64,000 nucleotides of DNA. Source: Lentinula raphanica (lineage: Eukaryota; Basidiomycota; Agaricomycetes; Agaricales; Omphalotaceae). Below the pieces are notes generated by a model that worked only from the letters and a program-made list of their open reading frames with translations, searched no databases and was not told the origin of the DNA. Both the position numbers and the translations under genes were made by a program. Where the stretch lies: assembly GCA_027919835.1 (NCBI GenBank), contig JANVFP010000007.1:248001-312000 (forward strand). The letters run 5' to 3'. Each line of letters begins with the position of its first letter. Within the stretch, counting starts at the first letter, position 1. This document shows positions 1 to 12,038 of this stretch, piece after piece.

Positions 1-810
1 AGGGCGCGAGTTGCAGATGTGGTTGCTGAGGATAGGTGAAGAGGATTGATACGACGGACGTGTTGCAGCTCGTCGCCGTTGCAGTTTGATCGTTTGATTG
101 GGCGCCTGTTTCCGGTTTCCGGGATCAAGGATCTCACGTGCCGACACTCCGATAGCTTCTACCTCAACTTGGTCTTCTAAGTTCTTCGTTCAAAGCCTAG
201 GTATTCCTCAACGTTGGATGCTAAATAGGTACATACACAGTGCTCAGATTGCTGAACTATGCTAGGCCACAACAATCGAGCAAACCCCATTGCATTTCAG
301 TTAAAAAGACGATCGAAGGACAATTTACCACTGGCCATGGGTACTAGTAGGGTGAGGTAGGAAGGCAGAGGAAGGCGTTCCAAGGCGAATTATTGTGGAT
401 TATTGGACATACGTCCTCACATCTAAGTGCTATCCATGAGTCATACAGTGCAGAAAGGCCCACAACAATGACAAGATAGCATTACACATTTGTATACTCT
501 TAAAACTTCTTTCGACATCGAACAATCTCTAAAGACCGATCTACGACGCCCCAATATCCCATTCGTATAATCCGCACATGCGTCTTGTATTTCGCATTCA
601 TCAAAGGACACTGCCCAATCTATATGGACCCGAGAGGCGAGGGGACGTAGATAGATCGTGGGTGTTCAGAATCATTAGGAGGCACAGAAGAAGAAAAGAA
701 AAAATACGTCAGTGAGAATGCTCAGAAACGAGGATATCCAAACATTAAAAAGCGACAGAATAAGATATAAAGACCGAAACGAAATAAAGCGCAGGCAGAG
801 AATCGATGCC
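1..810. other. Left edge, no confident gene
   Basis: Nothing convincing is visible here. On the minus strand the first ~178 bases stay open and could be an exon of a gene that leaves the window to the left, but its length is within what chance allows. The rest contains only short open frames and is the downstream flank of the Aha1-like gene. Confidence 0.3.
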
Positions 811-2316
811 TTAATGGCGATGAGCGGAGAGCATATCAGCCGCGGAGATATAAGGTATAGCAAGGGCTGCGACGACTGTCATGACAGTGATAGCGCCCAC
901 AGTGAGGCATGTTGTCATATTACTAGCATGAGCTGGCTCGGAAGAAGACTGGTCCCGTTTGGTTTTGGAGGCAAAAGTCGAAGTCGAAGATGGAGATGGA
1001 GGAGGAGATGGGAATAGTCGGACGTACCCAATGGAATTCAAACCATGGATGCTACAAAGAAAGAAACGTATTGGTGAGCATTCCATAAATCCACTCAGTC
1101 ATGTAGAAATAACCACTGACTAATATCCTTCCAGATTTTTTCTAATCTCATCTTCCATACCAAGGGGTACTCCAGCGAGTGATAAGGTTATCTTGGTAGA
1201 GTCTGAGGATTGTTCAAAGGTCGTTGTCAACTGGCCAATGTGTCCTGTTCAAAACATAACATCAGCAAAGTCCGTCCACAGCGACTCCGAGATAGATTAC
1301 TGACCTGATGGCCACGTCGGACTTTGTAATGCCCAAGTCTGAACGATTTTGGTCGGAGGATCTAGGGAGACATACTTTCCCCTGACTCCTCCGCCAAAGA
1401 GCGAGTACTCTGTATCAGGTTTTGCTGCAGACTAGGATATAAACAGGTTCAACGAGCAATAATATCATACGAATGATCAGAACTCACCTGAGCCGGCGCT
1501 CTGGTCCAAGCCGGAATCCTCTTCTCATCCGTGAACAGGCTGAACAAATCATCTGCCGACGCCATGAACGAAGCATCCACAGTGACCGTGGCAGAGTTGA
1601 CAGACGCCTTCGGTTCTTTGGCAGCAGGCTTGGATGGAGCAGGCGTGGAAGAGGAAGAAGACGCCGATGCTGCTGCTGCTGTGGCATTCCCAGCGGAAGC
1701 CGCGGGGGCAGGTGTCCCAGTCCGACTAGGTTCTCCGCTGACCGTCAGATCTTTTCCGTGAGTTTCGATCAATGCGGCGGGGAACCGATTGAAGACTTCT
1801 TCGAGAAGTGGAGGGGCACGCGTCTTGGCCATTGCCACGAGAGCCTCAGCGGCGGCAGAGCTACCGGATGTGATGGACCAGAAGAACTAAATAGCTAGTG
1901 CTCAATAAGAGAGATAGATAGCAGGCTGTGGCGACATACCTGATAATCAGAGGATTTATCTAAGGTGATCTCATGAGAGACCTCAGGAATATCTAAACGG
2001 CCAGTAACCTCAGAGCCATCCTTGGCTTTGCCGGACCATTCCAGATTTACTTTGCAGTCGTATATGGTGATGAGCCTCGAGGAATATCAGTACCTACATT
2101 CACGTATAGATATGCATACGAAGCTTACTTGGACTTCCTCTGACCAAGCTCTACATCTCCGTCAAACTCAGTTATCTTCGTTATAGTAAGCTCCTCTTCT
2201 TCACTATCCCCCTTCACGGTGAGAGCCGTCAATTCTTGGGTCAACCAATTTCGACCCCATTGAGTGACGTTTTTGTTCTTCCAGTGCCAGTTAGCTGTCG
2301 AAGGTGGAAGTGCCAT
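811..2316 (-). CDS. AHA1: Activator of Hsp90 ATPase (Aha1-like co-chaperone)
   Basis: Cytosolic co-chaperone that stimulates the Hsp90 ATPase. Six exons were assembled: 2316-2129, 2075-1940, 1886-1488, 1431-1305, 1244-1121 and 1051-811. They sum to 1215 nt, or 404 residues, with all junctions in frame. The N-terminal domain shows the family signature NWHWKNKNVTQWGRNWL near residue 9, and the AHSA1 C-terminal domain includes FMASADDLFSLFTDEKRIPAWTRAP-type sequence and SLFGGGVRGKYVSL. A low-complexity Ala/Ser linker joins the two domains. Aha1 proteins are usually about 340-350 residues and end soon after the YYIxGLKSIG-like motif, seen here as YYIHGLNSIG. This one continues for about 70 more residues through a Pro/Ser stretch into a hydrophobic segment (TVGAITVMTVVAALAIPYI) and a short polar end. 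That looks like a tail anchor. Identity is clear; only membrane attachment is inferred. Confidence 0.95.
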
Positions 2317-2755
2317 TGAAGAAAAGCGCGTTACAAGTTTGAAGCAAGTACGAGGAATGTGAAGCAGAAGATTGTGGCAAGAGTTGTTTTTGAAGACAGA
2401 GAGAAATCGATGGAACGAAAGAGAAAAACGCGTCCAGTCGAAGTTTCCAGAAATCGCAAAATAGAGCGCTACACGGGCGCTAGTCGAAGTGCAGAGCTCG
2501 ACTACAACTTCTAGCTCATGCTCAGAGATAGCATACAGCAAGCATCATCTTGACATTCTTGAGGGGGGACAGCTCAGCTATCGCGTCGAATTGAAGAGGA
2601 TTTCTAAGATTTAAAGTAGCATTCGAAGTTTATTGAAGGAAAGAAAATAAGCGCCCCAAGGCAGTGCAATTTTTGGGCGCTAAGAAGAAACACGACAATT
2701 ATTGTTTTGAGCGTCAAAGACAACTCTTCACTTCCACTCATGTCTGCTTGAGCCC

Positions 2756-4528
2756 ATGTTTTATCCTTTCTCATTTCTACTCCTGCCTGGTGCACTTTTT
2801 TCTCTTTCTCTTCTTCTCAATTTTGCGCCGGTCGCTTTTGGTGCTGCTGTCAATCGCACGATCGATGATACTCTGGGAGATTCTGTGACTGGGCAAAGGC
2901 CAACCTTCTTGCCTAGTACCTCGGGTGTATGGGAGGATCAAACCTGCGCAGGAAAGGCTCTCCGAAGGAAATATCTACTATCTTACTGACAATCTCACAG
3001 GTTGTGCCCTTCAACCACCGACCGCAAAAGCCTTTGGTGGTACATATACAGCCGCAACCTACAATCCGGGGTTAAAGAACATCTCCATCTCGTTCGACTT
3101 TACTGGTACCTCCCAACAAACTATCTTTCTAGCTCTCACTTGACCCTATATGTCTACTATCTAGGCACTGCCGTTTACATCTTCTTCATCCTCGCAAACA
3201 ACCCAGATCCTGGTATCACCGCCACTACCGCTGCTAATTTCACCCTCGACGGTTCCTTGGTCGGCTCATTCAACCATACACCCAATTCCAATGCGTCAGA
3301 TTTTCAGTTCAACGGAAGTGCGCTGGCGTTCTCCAAGGCTGGACTGAAAAACTCTACGCATCAGATGGTTATCAGTACCTCAGGGCTTGATGAAAATGTT
3401 TGGGTGAATTTCGACTATGCTACGTACACGTATGTTGTTGCTCTTTCTTTGATCTTGCCATACTTCTTACTCAACTGGATACATAGGTTTCAAGAAGCTG
3501 CAGAAATCTCTTCCTCTAGCTCAACGTCCACGAAGAATTCTCCCGAGCCGTCGGCTTCAACGTCTGCCGTTTCTAGAGTGTCCTCTTCCAGTTCTTTATC
3601 CTCCAAGCATCTTGGCTATATCGTCGGGGGAGCTGTCGGCGGTCTTGCTGTTCTGGGTGCACTATTCGGATTGTTGTTCATCTGCCATAGACGACGACGG
3701 AAACGGAATCAGCTACGACGCCTCGATAGTCATGTCAACAGTGATGTCGAGTCCGGTAGCAAGGATCCAGGCCACCAACCAAGAGCTCATTTGGATCCCT
3801 ACATACAACCACCACAACCACCGCCTCTGACTTTTGGACCGTTGTCAGGCTATCGACAAGATGACACTTCCAGACAATCCTCAACAATACCTGAAACTCC
3901 AAGACCTATTGGAAGCACAACCGTGGACAGTGTCAACGATTCAGATCCTCGTACTGATGTCGAGAGCACGCGCACGCCTTCGCCCCAGTATCAGTACCGA
4001 TCTGTTCTATCCACTCTTCCTTCTGGTCGTATTGTCTTGGCTCCTGGCACTACTGAAGACCTCCACGCCCCTCCCCTCCTTTCTGCCACAACCTCCGAGT
4101 TCCTCTCCACAACCGTCGCTGCTTCTCTAACCCACAACCCTCCCTCAGAGAAATCCGAACTACGCCGTATCCGCCAACAGGAGCTCGAACGACAAATGCG
4201 CGAGATCAACGAGGAGATCGAGGAATTGAAGAACGAGGCTGCGGAGCGTTCTGAATTTTCCTCGAATCCAGACTCTTCTTCTTCGTCCTCGGATTCGACA
4301 TCTCGTGCCGGTGCTAGTATCCGGAAGAAACCGACGTTGAGAAAAGGAAGAGGGTACACGGACATGGAGAAGGCAGAATCTGTTTCGGAACTGATAGCTC
4401 AGATCCAGCAAATGTCAGAACAGATCACGTTGTTGCAGTCTCAGCAGGATTCGCCGTGGGCGCAGGGTCTTAGTGATGAGCCTCCGCCGGGGTATACACC
4501 TAGATCTGCAGTTGGGAACGGGGAGTAG
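2756..4528 (+). CDS. Single-pass membrane protein with Ser-rich stalk
   Basis: Predicted type I membrane protein of a layout common in Agaricomycetes. A hydrophobic signal peptide (MFYPFSFLLLPGALFS...) opens the protein. It is followed by an extracellular region with N-glycosylation sites and a CAGC-type cysteine motif, a Ser-rich stalk, one membrane segment (YIVGGAVGGLAVLGALFGLL), a basic stop-transfer stretch (HRRRRKR), and a long cytoplasmic tail with a Glu-rich coiled coil. Introns fit at 3106-3164 (GT-AG) and 3430-3486 (GT-AG). The first intron, about 2952-3000, ends in CACAG, but its start reads G-GAAAGG instead of G-GTAAGG/GTAAAG, so no canonical donor exists. The start codon was chosen because it begins the signal peptide. 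The function is unknown; the shape resembles cell-surface sensor-like proteins. Confidence 0.75.
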
Positions 4529-5005
4529 ACGTTGTTCATGGTATTACTCCTCAAGTTCACAACGGTGTATCCTATCTCCTTCCCTCTGCTCGTACAATTC
4601 TTCCTCGCAAAGTGGCTACTCCCTCTCACCGGGGCTTCCGTTTTGTTTCCATTGTGAACCGAGAGTTGAGTACTCGGAAGCGGAGTAGAAGCTCTGTGCT
4701 TTTTTGGGTGACCGGTGGTGGAAATGGTTGATGGTTGCATGTATCTAATCACATCTAGCATATTTATTTTTCTCAATACAGGGTCCGGCGTTGCATATAA
4801 CATGGATGCAGATTCACTGCTTCGAACACCTCTCAAATTTCTAATCGTGAAGAGTCAGGCTACACCGAAACCCCCAATATCACAATTAGCAGCGGCTCGA
4901 GGATTAATGTACAGATTTTACAGGAAACTGAGGCTACAGAAACTAGTAGTACCATAGTACCATAGATATCAAGATACAGATCGCAGTAGGTAGTACACCC
5001 GGCTT
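4529..5005. other. Tail-to-tail intergenic region
   Basis: This stretch lies between the stop codons of two convergent genes. I see no gene, repeat or structured RNA in it; it is likely to contain both 3' UTRs. Confidence 0.5.
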
Positions 5006-7038
5006 TTACACCATCTCATGTTTGGTCGAGGCTGTAAATGAGTCTTCTTGATCGAACGTCGTCCCGTCCGAACGATCCGATTTTATGACAGTATTCGTAT
5101 CGATGTTCACGACCATATCAGACTAGATCAACAAAAATGCAGCGGGTATAAGATCAGTTATCGCAAAGACGTACCCCGAGATCGACGAAAACCACATACC
5201 ACTTTAGTTCCCTGGGTCATTGAGCCTCCGATCGTGCTGTGTTGCCGAGGAAGTGATTGAAGTGAGATGGGATTGGTATGGAAGTTGATGCTTGAGAAGG
5301 TGTTAATGGTGTGCTCCTCCCCTCTGATATAATTTCGAGCGTTCAGGTTTGCCAACAGTGAACTGAAATATATAGAGCACAGGCTGAGCTCCGGGATGCA
5401 GTAATACAGATTCTGTGGCTGCGATGCCAACTACAATTCCAGTCTTTTTAATCCAAAAACACAATCAAGAATCAAAGGAGACATACAAGGATTAGAGTTG
5501 CAGTAGCGAAGATCGCGGTGATGAAAGAACTGTTCACACTCAGTAGGAGAATTCGGTTGACCATACGTCGTGAGCTACATGGGACGAGTATAAACATCAG
5601 ATTCTTGTTGGATCTTGATATGCGATGCCACAGTACCTCTTGAATAGCATAGAGCGAAGCAGGTAGATCATGTTGACTGCGATTGCGATATCGACCACCA
5701 CGGCAGCAGCTCGCAGGGTCATATTGAGAATCTATTGGACATTTAGACACGGCGAATTCGGGCACAGGGTCTTGATATTGCACTCACCACTTCTCTTTGT
5801 GTAGATAGAGTGGTTATGAGACGACCATATCTGGAAAGATACAGTGGGTACTAAGTCAACGGGATTGAGAGCTGTTCCAGGTTGTACTTACCCAAAGGCG
5901 AGGTATACTGCATGTATTCTCTCTCGTAAGTGTTCTGTGACAGACGCGACAGCTTCAGACTAGTACATACCGATAGTTCCGACTAACAAGGGCAAATCAG
6001 TACCGCATGTCCTCCGTAAGAATATCCGTGGAACACGCACTCATTAACCAGCAAGACAGAATGAACTGAAAGAGTAGTATCCCGTGAGCCAACCGTTCAC
6101 GATTCTGATCACACTCCAACCAAATCTCACCATGACCAGAGCCATGAACCACCGATCTTTATTGACTATCATTACGATAAGTGAATGTGAGAGACGTGAA
6201 CGGAGGAAGAGCTCACAGAGGTAGATGCGCCGAATGAACCAGCCTTGTACCAATATGATAACGAGGGCCTGAGGAACGACTTCGGTAAGTGCTGCGCGAT
6301 TGCGGATAGAAGGACTGAAGTACCTCAGTAACCGTATGATCCTAGGATTTAACCGTGGTCAATTATTTTGGGCTCATGTCTCGAATGCAAATCGACGTAC
6401 CATGAGCTCACTTGATTGCCGAATATGAATATCAGCAGACGATCTTTGCTATCGACGAATATCTTACAGTTGTTGTTTGTTGATTCCTGCAACATCACCC
6501 CAATTGAGGATGGGTACTCTGAAGTCTAGTTGAAGACGATCAGCAAGAATTCGAGGATATCAAAGCGGCGGGCACGTACTTGCTTTGATGATTAACACTT
6601 CGTTCGCTGTATCACACGCCCTAAGTAGTCGTACTATGTTCATTCATCCTATAACCAAGTGAAGCTGAGGGTTACCATAGAAAAGCGATCTGAATACCAG
6701 TTAGTTATATACTATGAACTAGACACCACGAAAACACACCAAAGCTTTCATTTGCCAAGAGTCCGAATCGTAATACCTGCATATACGGTGAGCTGAATAT
6801 GAAGTTGGACACAGCCAGTGATACTATCGGCGTACTTCATGAAGTACAGGTATCTGCAGGGGGGATCAGAGGACGATCATCAAGATGATCAAGATTTTAC
6901 TTACACTTGAAAAGTCGAAACTCCCCATAGGATCGAAGAGAGAAAAGAACCAACCATGACCGCACCGAACGTTGACATCAGGTTGAAGACCTGAGCGACG
7001 GGCTCCGAGGAATCAGCAAAGACGGTCGAGTTGGACAT
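5006..7038 (-). CDS. DUF6534 seven-transmembrane protein
   Basis: Multi-helix membrane protein of the DUF6534 family, which is large in Agaricomycetes and has no established function. The start (MSNSTVFADS...) leads into the first helix (LMSTFGAVMVGSFLSSILWG). The conserved ACDTANEVLIIKA motif is at about 6590-6630. Another helix (ALVIILVQGWFIRRIYL) lies near 6230-6270. The last helix carries SLLANLNARNYIRG, the family's usual lead into the cytoplasmic tail. The tail ends after a GT-AG intron in VVNIDTNTVIKSD and a stop at 5006. Roughly ten introns split the gene and I did not fix every boundary. Proteins of this fold are sometimes likened to receptors, but nothing here proves that. Confidence 0.85.
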
Positions 7039-9323
7039 GTCGATGGTTGTAGTGAGTGGTGCCTAGCTAGACCCGGTTTTAATGGTCTGCTTATATACTT
7101 CTCTCAACGTTTGAATGCGTCGCTCTTCCCACCCAACCCATTCAGTCATTTTGTACAAATTTGGGTATCTAGTCATATGGATTACCTTCAATACCTCATC
7201 TTCGAGTGAAGTATCCAGGCGGATACTAGCAGATACTAGCGCTGGCAAAAAAATAGCTTCTCGGCGTGCTGAGGGCAACATCGATCAGTTTCAGTAGAAG
7301 TTGACTGTTGAACAGTCTCAGTTTGCATGGGACACACGATTAGCTACTAGATATCAGTCAGAAAAAACTATACGTTTGGCAGCATTCAAGTCTCGGTAGG
7401 ATGAGCACCTTGGGAGTCCTACTACTGTAAACGGAGACCTGTGACACATTCGAATCGCAAATTTCGTCCGAGTTCAATCGCACGGCCTCGATCCCTCCGA
7501 GTTCCAAAGTCTGTGCGAGCCGAATCTTACGGGATCTAGCATGAGATATCTCGGATGCTCTGGAATCCTCGGACGATTAGTCTTTCGACGAATCGCGTTC
7601 TCACCGAAATCGCAAATGACATGAGATGTTGGCTAGTATAGAGTCGCCAGTGCGGTGCTGATACCTGATGCCTGATGTACTTGGTGGTAGTATAGCTGTC
7701 TAGGCAAAAATATCAGCCATTGGTACTCCTTGGTCATGCGGTGGCAAAATTCTAACTGAACCGTGCATGGAAATTACAGACCTGAAGTAGGACGTTGGCC
7801 TTCTTCTGTCACTGATGATTGAGCGGGATGATGAATAGTAGAATAGCGTAAGATTCATAAATCTCGTTGCGATGCTAGAGCACCTTCTCACATCGATAGA
7901 AAATATTGTCAGCGTGCAATATACTTTTGAACTTTTGTATCGGAAGGCAGTGAAGTGAGCAGGAAGTGAGTTCAACCTGAACATGAGATGATTCAGTGGA
8001 GATTCGGACATTTGTTAATCCGCACAAAACAAGAGTTTTGACTGGTAGTCTTCGGAGTAAGTACCTCGCCTTGATGTGCAGCTAAGGTACGGTGGAAGAA
8101 CAGGATTTGAACTTTGAAACGGGGATGCCCTGAGGGGGATACATACCGGAGGATGACCATGAGGAGATCGTGGTAGATCGTGGTCATGATCATCTTCCAT
8201 CATGATGATTATGTCACATCAGAAAATGTAAGTGTCACATCAAAAAGTGTCACACCTAACTTCAGTCAATTACGCTCACTGCTTAAGAATATTATCCTTC
8301 TCTTCGCTCTTAGTCAAGGGATATTGGGTCAATCTTTGCTTTAGAACCGACCGGTCTCTGCAAGGAACAGAATGATTCTTCGGTCCCTCATCCACTTATT
8401 CCAGGCGCAACCACTCCCACCCCAAATTCCTGGCGTCTTCTACTTGCGATAGTGGGCCATTGCCAAGCATGGCATAAACGAGTCCGAATTGAGGTCACTG
8501 GCATGCGCATGTGCATGGATTTGGAGCTTCTCACAAAAGAATCAGAGGCTAGAGCCCTACTAAGCTCTCCTTGCAAAATCTGCCCATGAACTTTCAACTC
8601 AGTGTGCTCCAGCAGTACATTCAATCCTTCATATTTCTTACATCTGTTGCACCCTTGATGCGTCATTTGACACAGTCTCCATGCCAAACCCACAACCAGG
8701 CTTACTCTTGTCATCTATGAAGATTAAATAATATGATTATGTATAGAATTTTGAGAAAGAGGTTCACAGCGGGTTCAGACAAGGTTAGAGAGAGAGAAGA
8801 CTAGATGATTAGCTGACTGATCTGAGGAATAAGTACATGCAGATGCATACAATTTTGATAGGATCATATCAAAGGAAATCTAAAGAAAAGTATATTTGCC
8901 AAATCGTGTCAACAGGTGCAGTAAGGACTTGAGTTGAGGGACTAGGTAGTCCATATTGAACAGAAAGGTAAACATAACTTGAGTCATCGTGGGATGCGTT
9001 GGCACCACAAGAAGTCAAAGACCAAAGTTAAAGCTGGACAAGTAGCCCTGAAGCCCGGTGTTCATCATACAGAGGAGACAAAAATGAGAGCATGAAGAGA
9101 AGAACCCGCCTGCATGTGAGGAGCTATGGAGAGATCATCAGAGACTGCAGAGTGCATACACGACGTGGAGAATATTCAATCTGAGAGGATTAAAGAAGTG
9201 GCCTGCAAAACATGGATGGTTTTGGAAGAACAAAAATATGTGCGAAGGAGGAGGGCCGCCGCGTTCGTTGCCTTCTAAAGCTTGTCAGGAAGTTACATAG
9301 AAGTTGTACTGTCATTATAAAGC
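7039..9323. other. Long stretch without a supportable gene
   Basis: Both strands contain only short open frames with no recognisable motif or splice pattern. The longest, about 108 codons on the minus strand at 8388-8714, shows no family signature. A short block near 8214-8258 repeats GTGTCACA three times. This may be degenerate sequence or the promoter region of the DUF6534 gene. Confidence 0.5.
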
Positions 9324-10024
9324 CTATGGAGCTCGAACGGTTGAGATCGAGTCAAAAGTAAACAAGGGTGGACGTCGGGGCTTTTCCAGAGTCAGGTGGG
9401 TGAGATGGCAATAGGGCCTTAATGTCAATGCGTCAACGGATTCAGTTGGTGTACGGAGGATAGTAAGGTACGGCGGGACCGCGGTGTAGAGTTTCTGGAA
9501 GGGATAAGAAGTGGGGCCAAAAAACGGAGATCCAGGGTGCATGGAGGAGTAAAGCGACCAAGTCATCAGCGGATAACTTGCTTTATGATGGCCCAGTGAG
9601 TAGGTGTAACTGTGTAATTCGTTCTATTGAATGGATTACGCATGAAAAGGTATTCCTGGATGGCAGGCCATTTCCTCGCGGCGCCCATCCCTGAGGTAGT
9701 CCATGACTTGTCCCTTTCCTCTCTGAATTCCAGAATCCATCCCGTCGGCGTCCGGAGGTTAGAAGAACAAAAGGCAGAGATGGGTAGGAGTGAAGGGGAA
9801 GGAGACCAAAGGGCATTTAGTGCCAAAGTGACGGCCGTGTACAGTGTCTTGTGGTTGTGTACAGTGTCTGCAGCAATCTCAAGGCATCTTTTGTATTCCC
9901 ACTGCAGTGAGTATTCAAAATTCGCCATTGAGGTGTGCCCGAGGCTTGGCAATTGGTGAGGATCATAGTCTGCGGCCAAAACCTCATTAGCATTGAAGTA
10001 GCCTGGTTGAGAAACAGGATACAC
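9324..10024 (-). CDS. Unrecognised hypothetical protein, possibly broken
   Basis: An open frame of 152 codons begins at 10024 (MYPVSQPGYFNANEV...) and ends at 9566. A second frame of about 80 codons overlaps that stop (ATGA) and runs to 9324. The composition is protein-like, with many Trp, Tyr and Pro residues (EYKRCLEIAADTVHN, KSWTTSGMGAARKWPAIQEYLF), but I recognise no family. The two frames may be exons of one gene, since a GTTATC donor-like site precedes the first stop. They may also be one frame split by an indel, or a relic. No start context or upstream exon could be confirmed. Confidence 0.3.
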
Positions 10025-10242
10025 ACCAATAGTGAGGTTGAACTGAGTGCACTAGATAGCACGCTGACGTCGGATTGGACCTTGGATCGGCATAGGTCGA
10101 CGTTGAGGAAGAAGAGAAGTCTCAGAACTTAGAAGCATCGAATACTGTGAATCTGTGACAAGGTGACAAGATAGCGCCCAAGAAGCTCAGAAGAAGTGTC
10201 ACAATGGAGGACAATGAAATCGTAAACTTTGTGACATTTGCC

Positions 10243-10251
10243 TATATATAG
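10243..10251 (+). promoter_or_regulatory. TATA-like element before aldo/keto reductase gene
   Basis: TATATATAG lies about 170 bases upstream of the aldo/keto reductase start. The leader between them is pyrimidine-rich. This is a sequence resemblance only. Confidence 0.3.
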
Positions 10252-10417
10252 AAATCAAAATTTCCTTTTATGATACATAAAGCCATCGATAGAGACGATT
10301 CCTCTTTTCATTCGGACTCGTAACATATAAAGTTTGTACGACTGTTGATCACTAAGCATCCTCACCTTCGACGAAAACCCCAAATATCGAATCTTTCCTC
10401 GAATCAGACCCACAACC

Positions 10418-11939
10418 ATGTCACTTCAGCCAGAGTATCGTCGCCTCGGAACATCTGGACTTCGTGTCTCTGTACCTATCGTAAGTTGCTCTGTGAATGT
10501 TCAGCACTATCTTTGAGTCCATCGGCACTCGAACAGCTTGGTACGATGGGTATGGGTGATCAAGAGTGGAACGTATGTCATTGATTGACTGGTCGTCTTC
10601 CCAATGAATATCTACAACTCACCTACTTCTAAAGAACTGGGTTTTGCCAGAAGACAAGGTTATTTTACTTCACAGTTGCGACCAGTATACGCTTGTCTGA
10701 ACTCAGATTGTGCTCGGTAACGTTCAGTCGATCGCTCTTCTCAAGGAAGCATGGGATGCAGGAATCACAACTCTCGATACTGCAAACATGTACAGGTATG
10801 CCTCGATGATTCACAGTGATGAATATCCAGGCCACTGACCTGTGGTATACAATCTACAGCAATGGTGTCTCTGAGACCATCATTGGCAAATTTCTTAAAC
10901 AGGTTTGTCTCGACTCATTCACTTGCCCCATATATCCCGCGATTCATCTAAAGGATCGCAGTATGAGATTCCCCGGGAGAATATGATCATCACCACCAAA
11001 CTCCGCTTCCTTGTCGACCATGAGCAAATGTCCAATATCACGGCGAAGCCTTCGATGCGACCTGGAATGGCAAACCTACGTGACTATGTCAACCAAGGAG
11101 GCCTCTCTCGCGCAGCCATCTTTAACCAGGCTCAAGCCAGTTTGAAGCGCTTGCAGACAGATTACATTGATATACTGATGATCCATATGACGGATCTTGC
11201 GACGCCTTTTGAAGAGACCATGTGTGCTCTGAATGACTTAGTTCGGAGTGGAAAAATTCGCTACCTTGGAGCCTCGAATGTTCGTGCTTGGCACTTCATC
11301 GAAATGAACACCATCGCAGAACGGAACGGATGGACTAAATTTTCGTGCATCCAAGTAGAGCATAGCCTTCTCTATCGTGCGGAGGTAACACTCGTTTCAC
11401 GACTGTTTGGAATGGACGGTCTTAACAGATCCACAGGAACTCGAACTCATTGCATATTGCCACTACAAGGGGATCGGTGTAACAGCTTATGCGCCTCTCA
11501 TGGACGGACATCTAGCGCGCCCAATTGGCACTGAGACCACCCGTTCCAAAAAGTATGCAAGTATCAAAGGAGAAAAGCCCCGTCGTGAATCGGATTTGAA
11601 GATCATCCAACGTGTACAAGAGTTAGCAGAGAAGAAAAACTGGAAGATGAGTCAGGTAGCTTTGGCCTGGCTCTTGAGCAAAAATTCCATCCCCATTGTG
11701 GGCGCCAATTCGGTAAGTCCCTCAATTTTGAATCCCAGGCGGCTTAGCGAATAGGTCGGGCTTGACTTTCCGCGTTGCAGGCTGAGAGGTTGCATGAATC
11801 GATTATTGCTGGAAAAACGTTGACTGATGAGGAAATCAAGTACTTGGAAGAACTGTAGGTTTTTCCTCCGATGATTGCCTGAGGGAGGCTGAACTAACAG
11901 GCATTATTTAGCTACGAGTATCGACCTGTTCGCTTCTGA
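10418..11939 (+). CDS. Aldo/keto reductase
   Basis: NAD(P)H-dependent oxidoreductase of the aldo/keto reductase superfamily, close to the fungal group that includes aryl-alcohol dehydrogenases and secondary-metabolite reductases. Nine exons sum to 1035 nt (344 residues): 10418-10480, 10537-10572, 10635-10658, 10728-10795, 10860-10902, 10962-11376, 11429-11712, 11781-11854 and 11912-11939. The catalytic tetrad is visible: Asp and Tyr in LDTANMYSNG, Lys in IITTK, and His in LMIHMTD. The cofactor-binding end is GANSAERLHESI. Exon 3 is only 24 nt and follows an intron ending in AAG; it supplies NWVLPEDK, which matches the family. The gene lies at the left edge of the terpenoid cluster, facing a P450 gene, and may serve it. 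Confidence 0.92.
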
Positions 11940-12038
11940 ACTGTTAAGGATGCAAAGTGTTAGAACATAGCAACTTGTGTAGTATATACAAATGCAATGA
12001 GTGAAGAGGCTGATCACCTCCAAACAATACATCCAGAA

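Noticed and set aside
3002..4528. A 508-codon open frame on the plus strand
   Set aside because: Its first part reads through introns of the membrane-protein gene; only 3165-3429 and 3487-4528 are exon in this model.
8205..8262. GTGTCACA repeats as an operator
   Set aside because: Three short imperfect copies with no adjacent gene; too weak to call a regulatory site.
7700..8714. A gene on the minus strand
   Set aside because: Frames of about 60-108 codons show no motif, no splice pattern and no codon bias.
11377..11428. Frame mismatch in the aldo/keto reductase at the YRAE block
   Set aside because: Using the donor GTGCGG just upstream gives LLY-HPQELELIAYC, which fits the family, and the whole model sums to 1035 nt.
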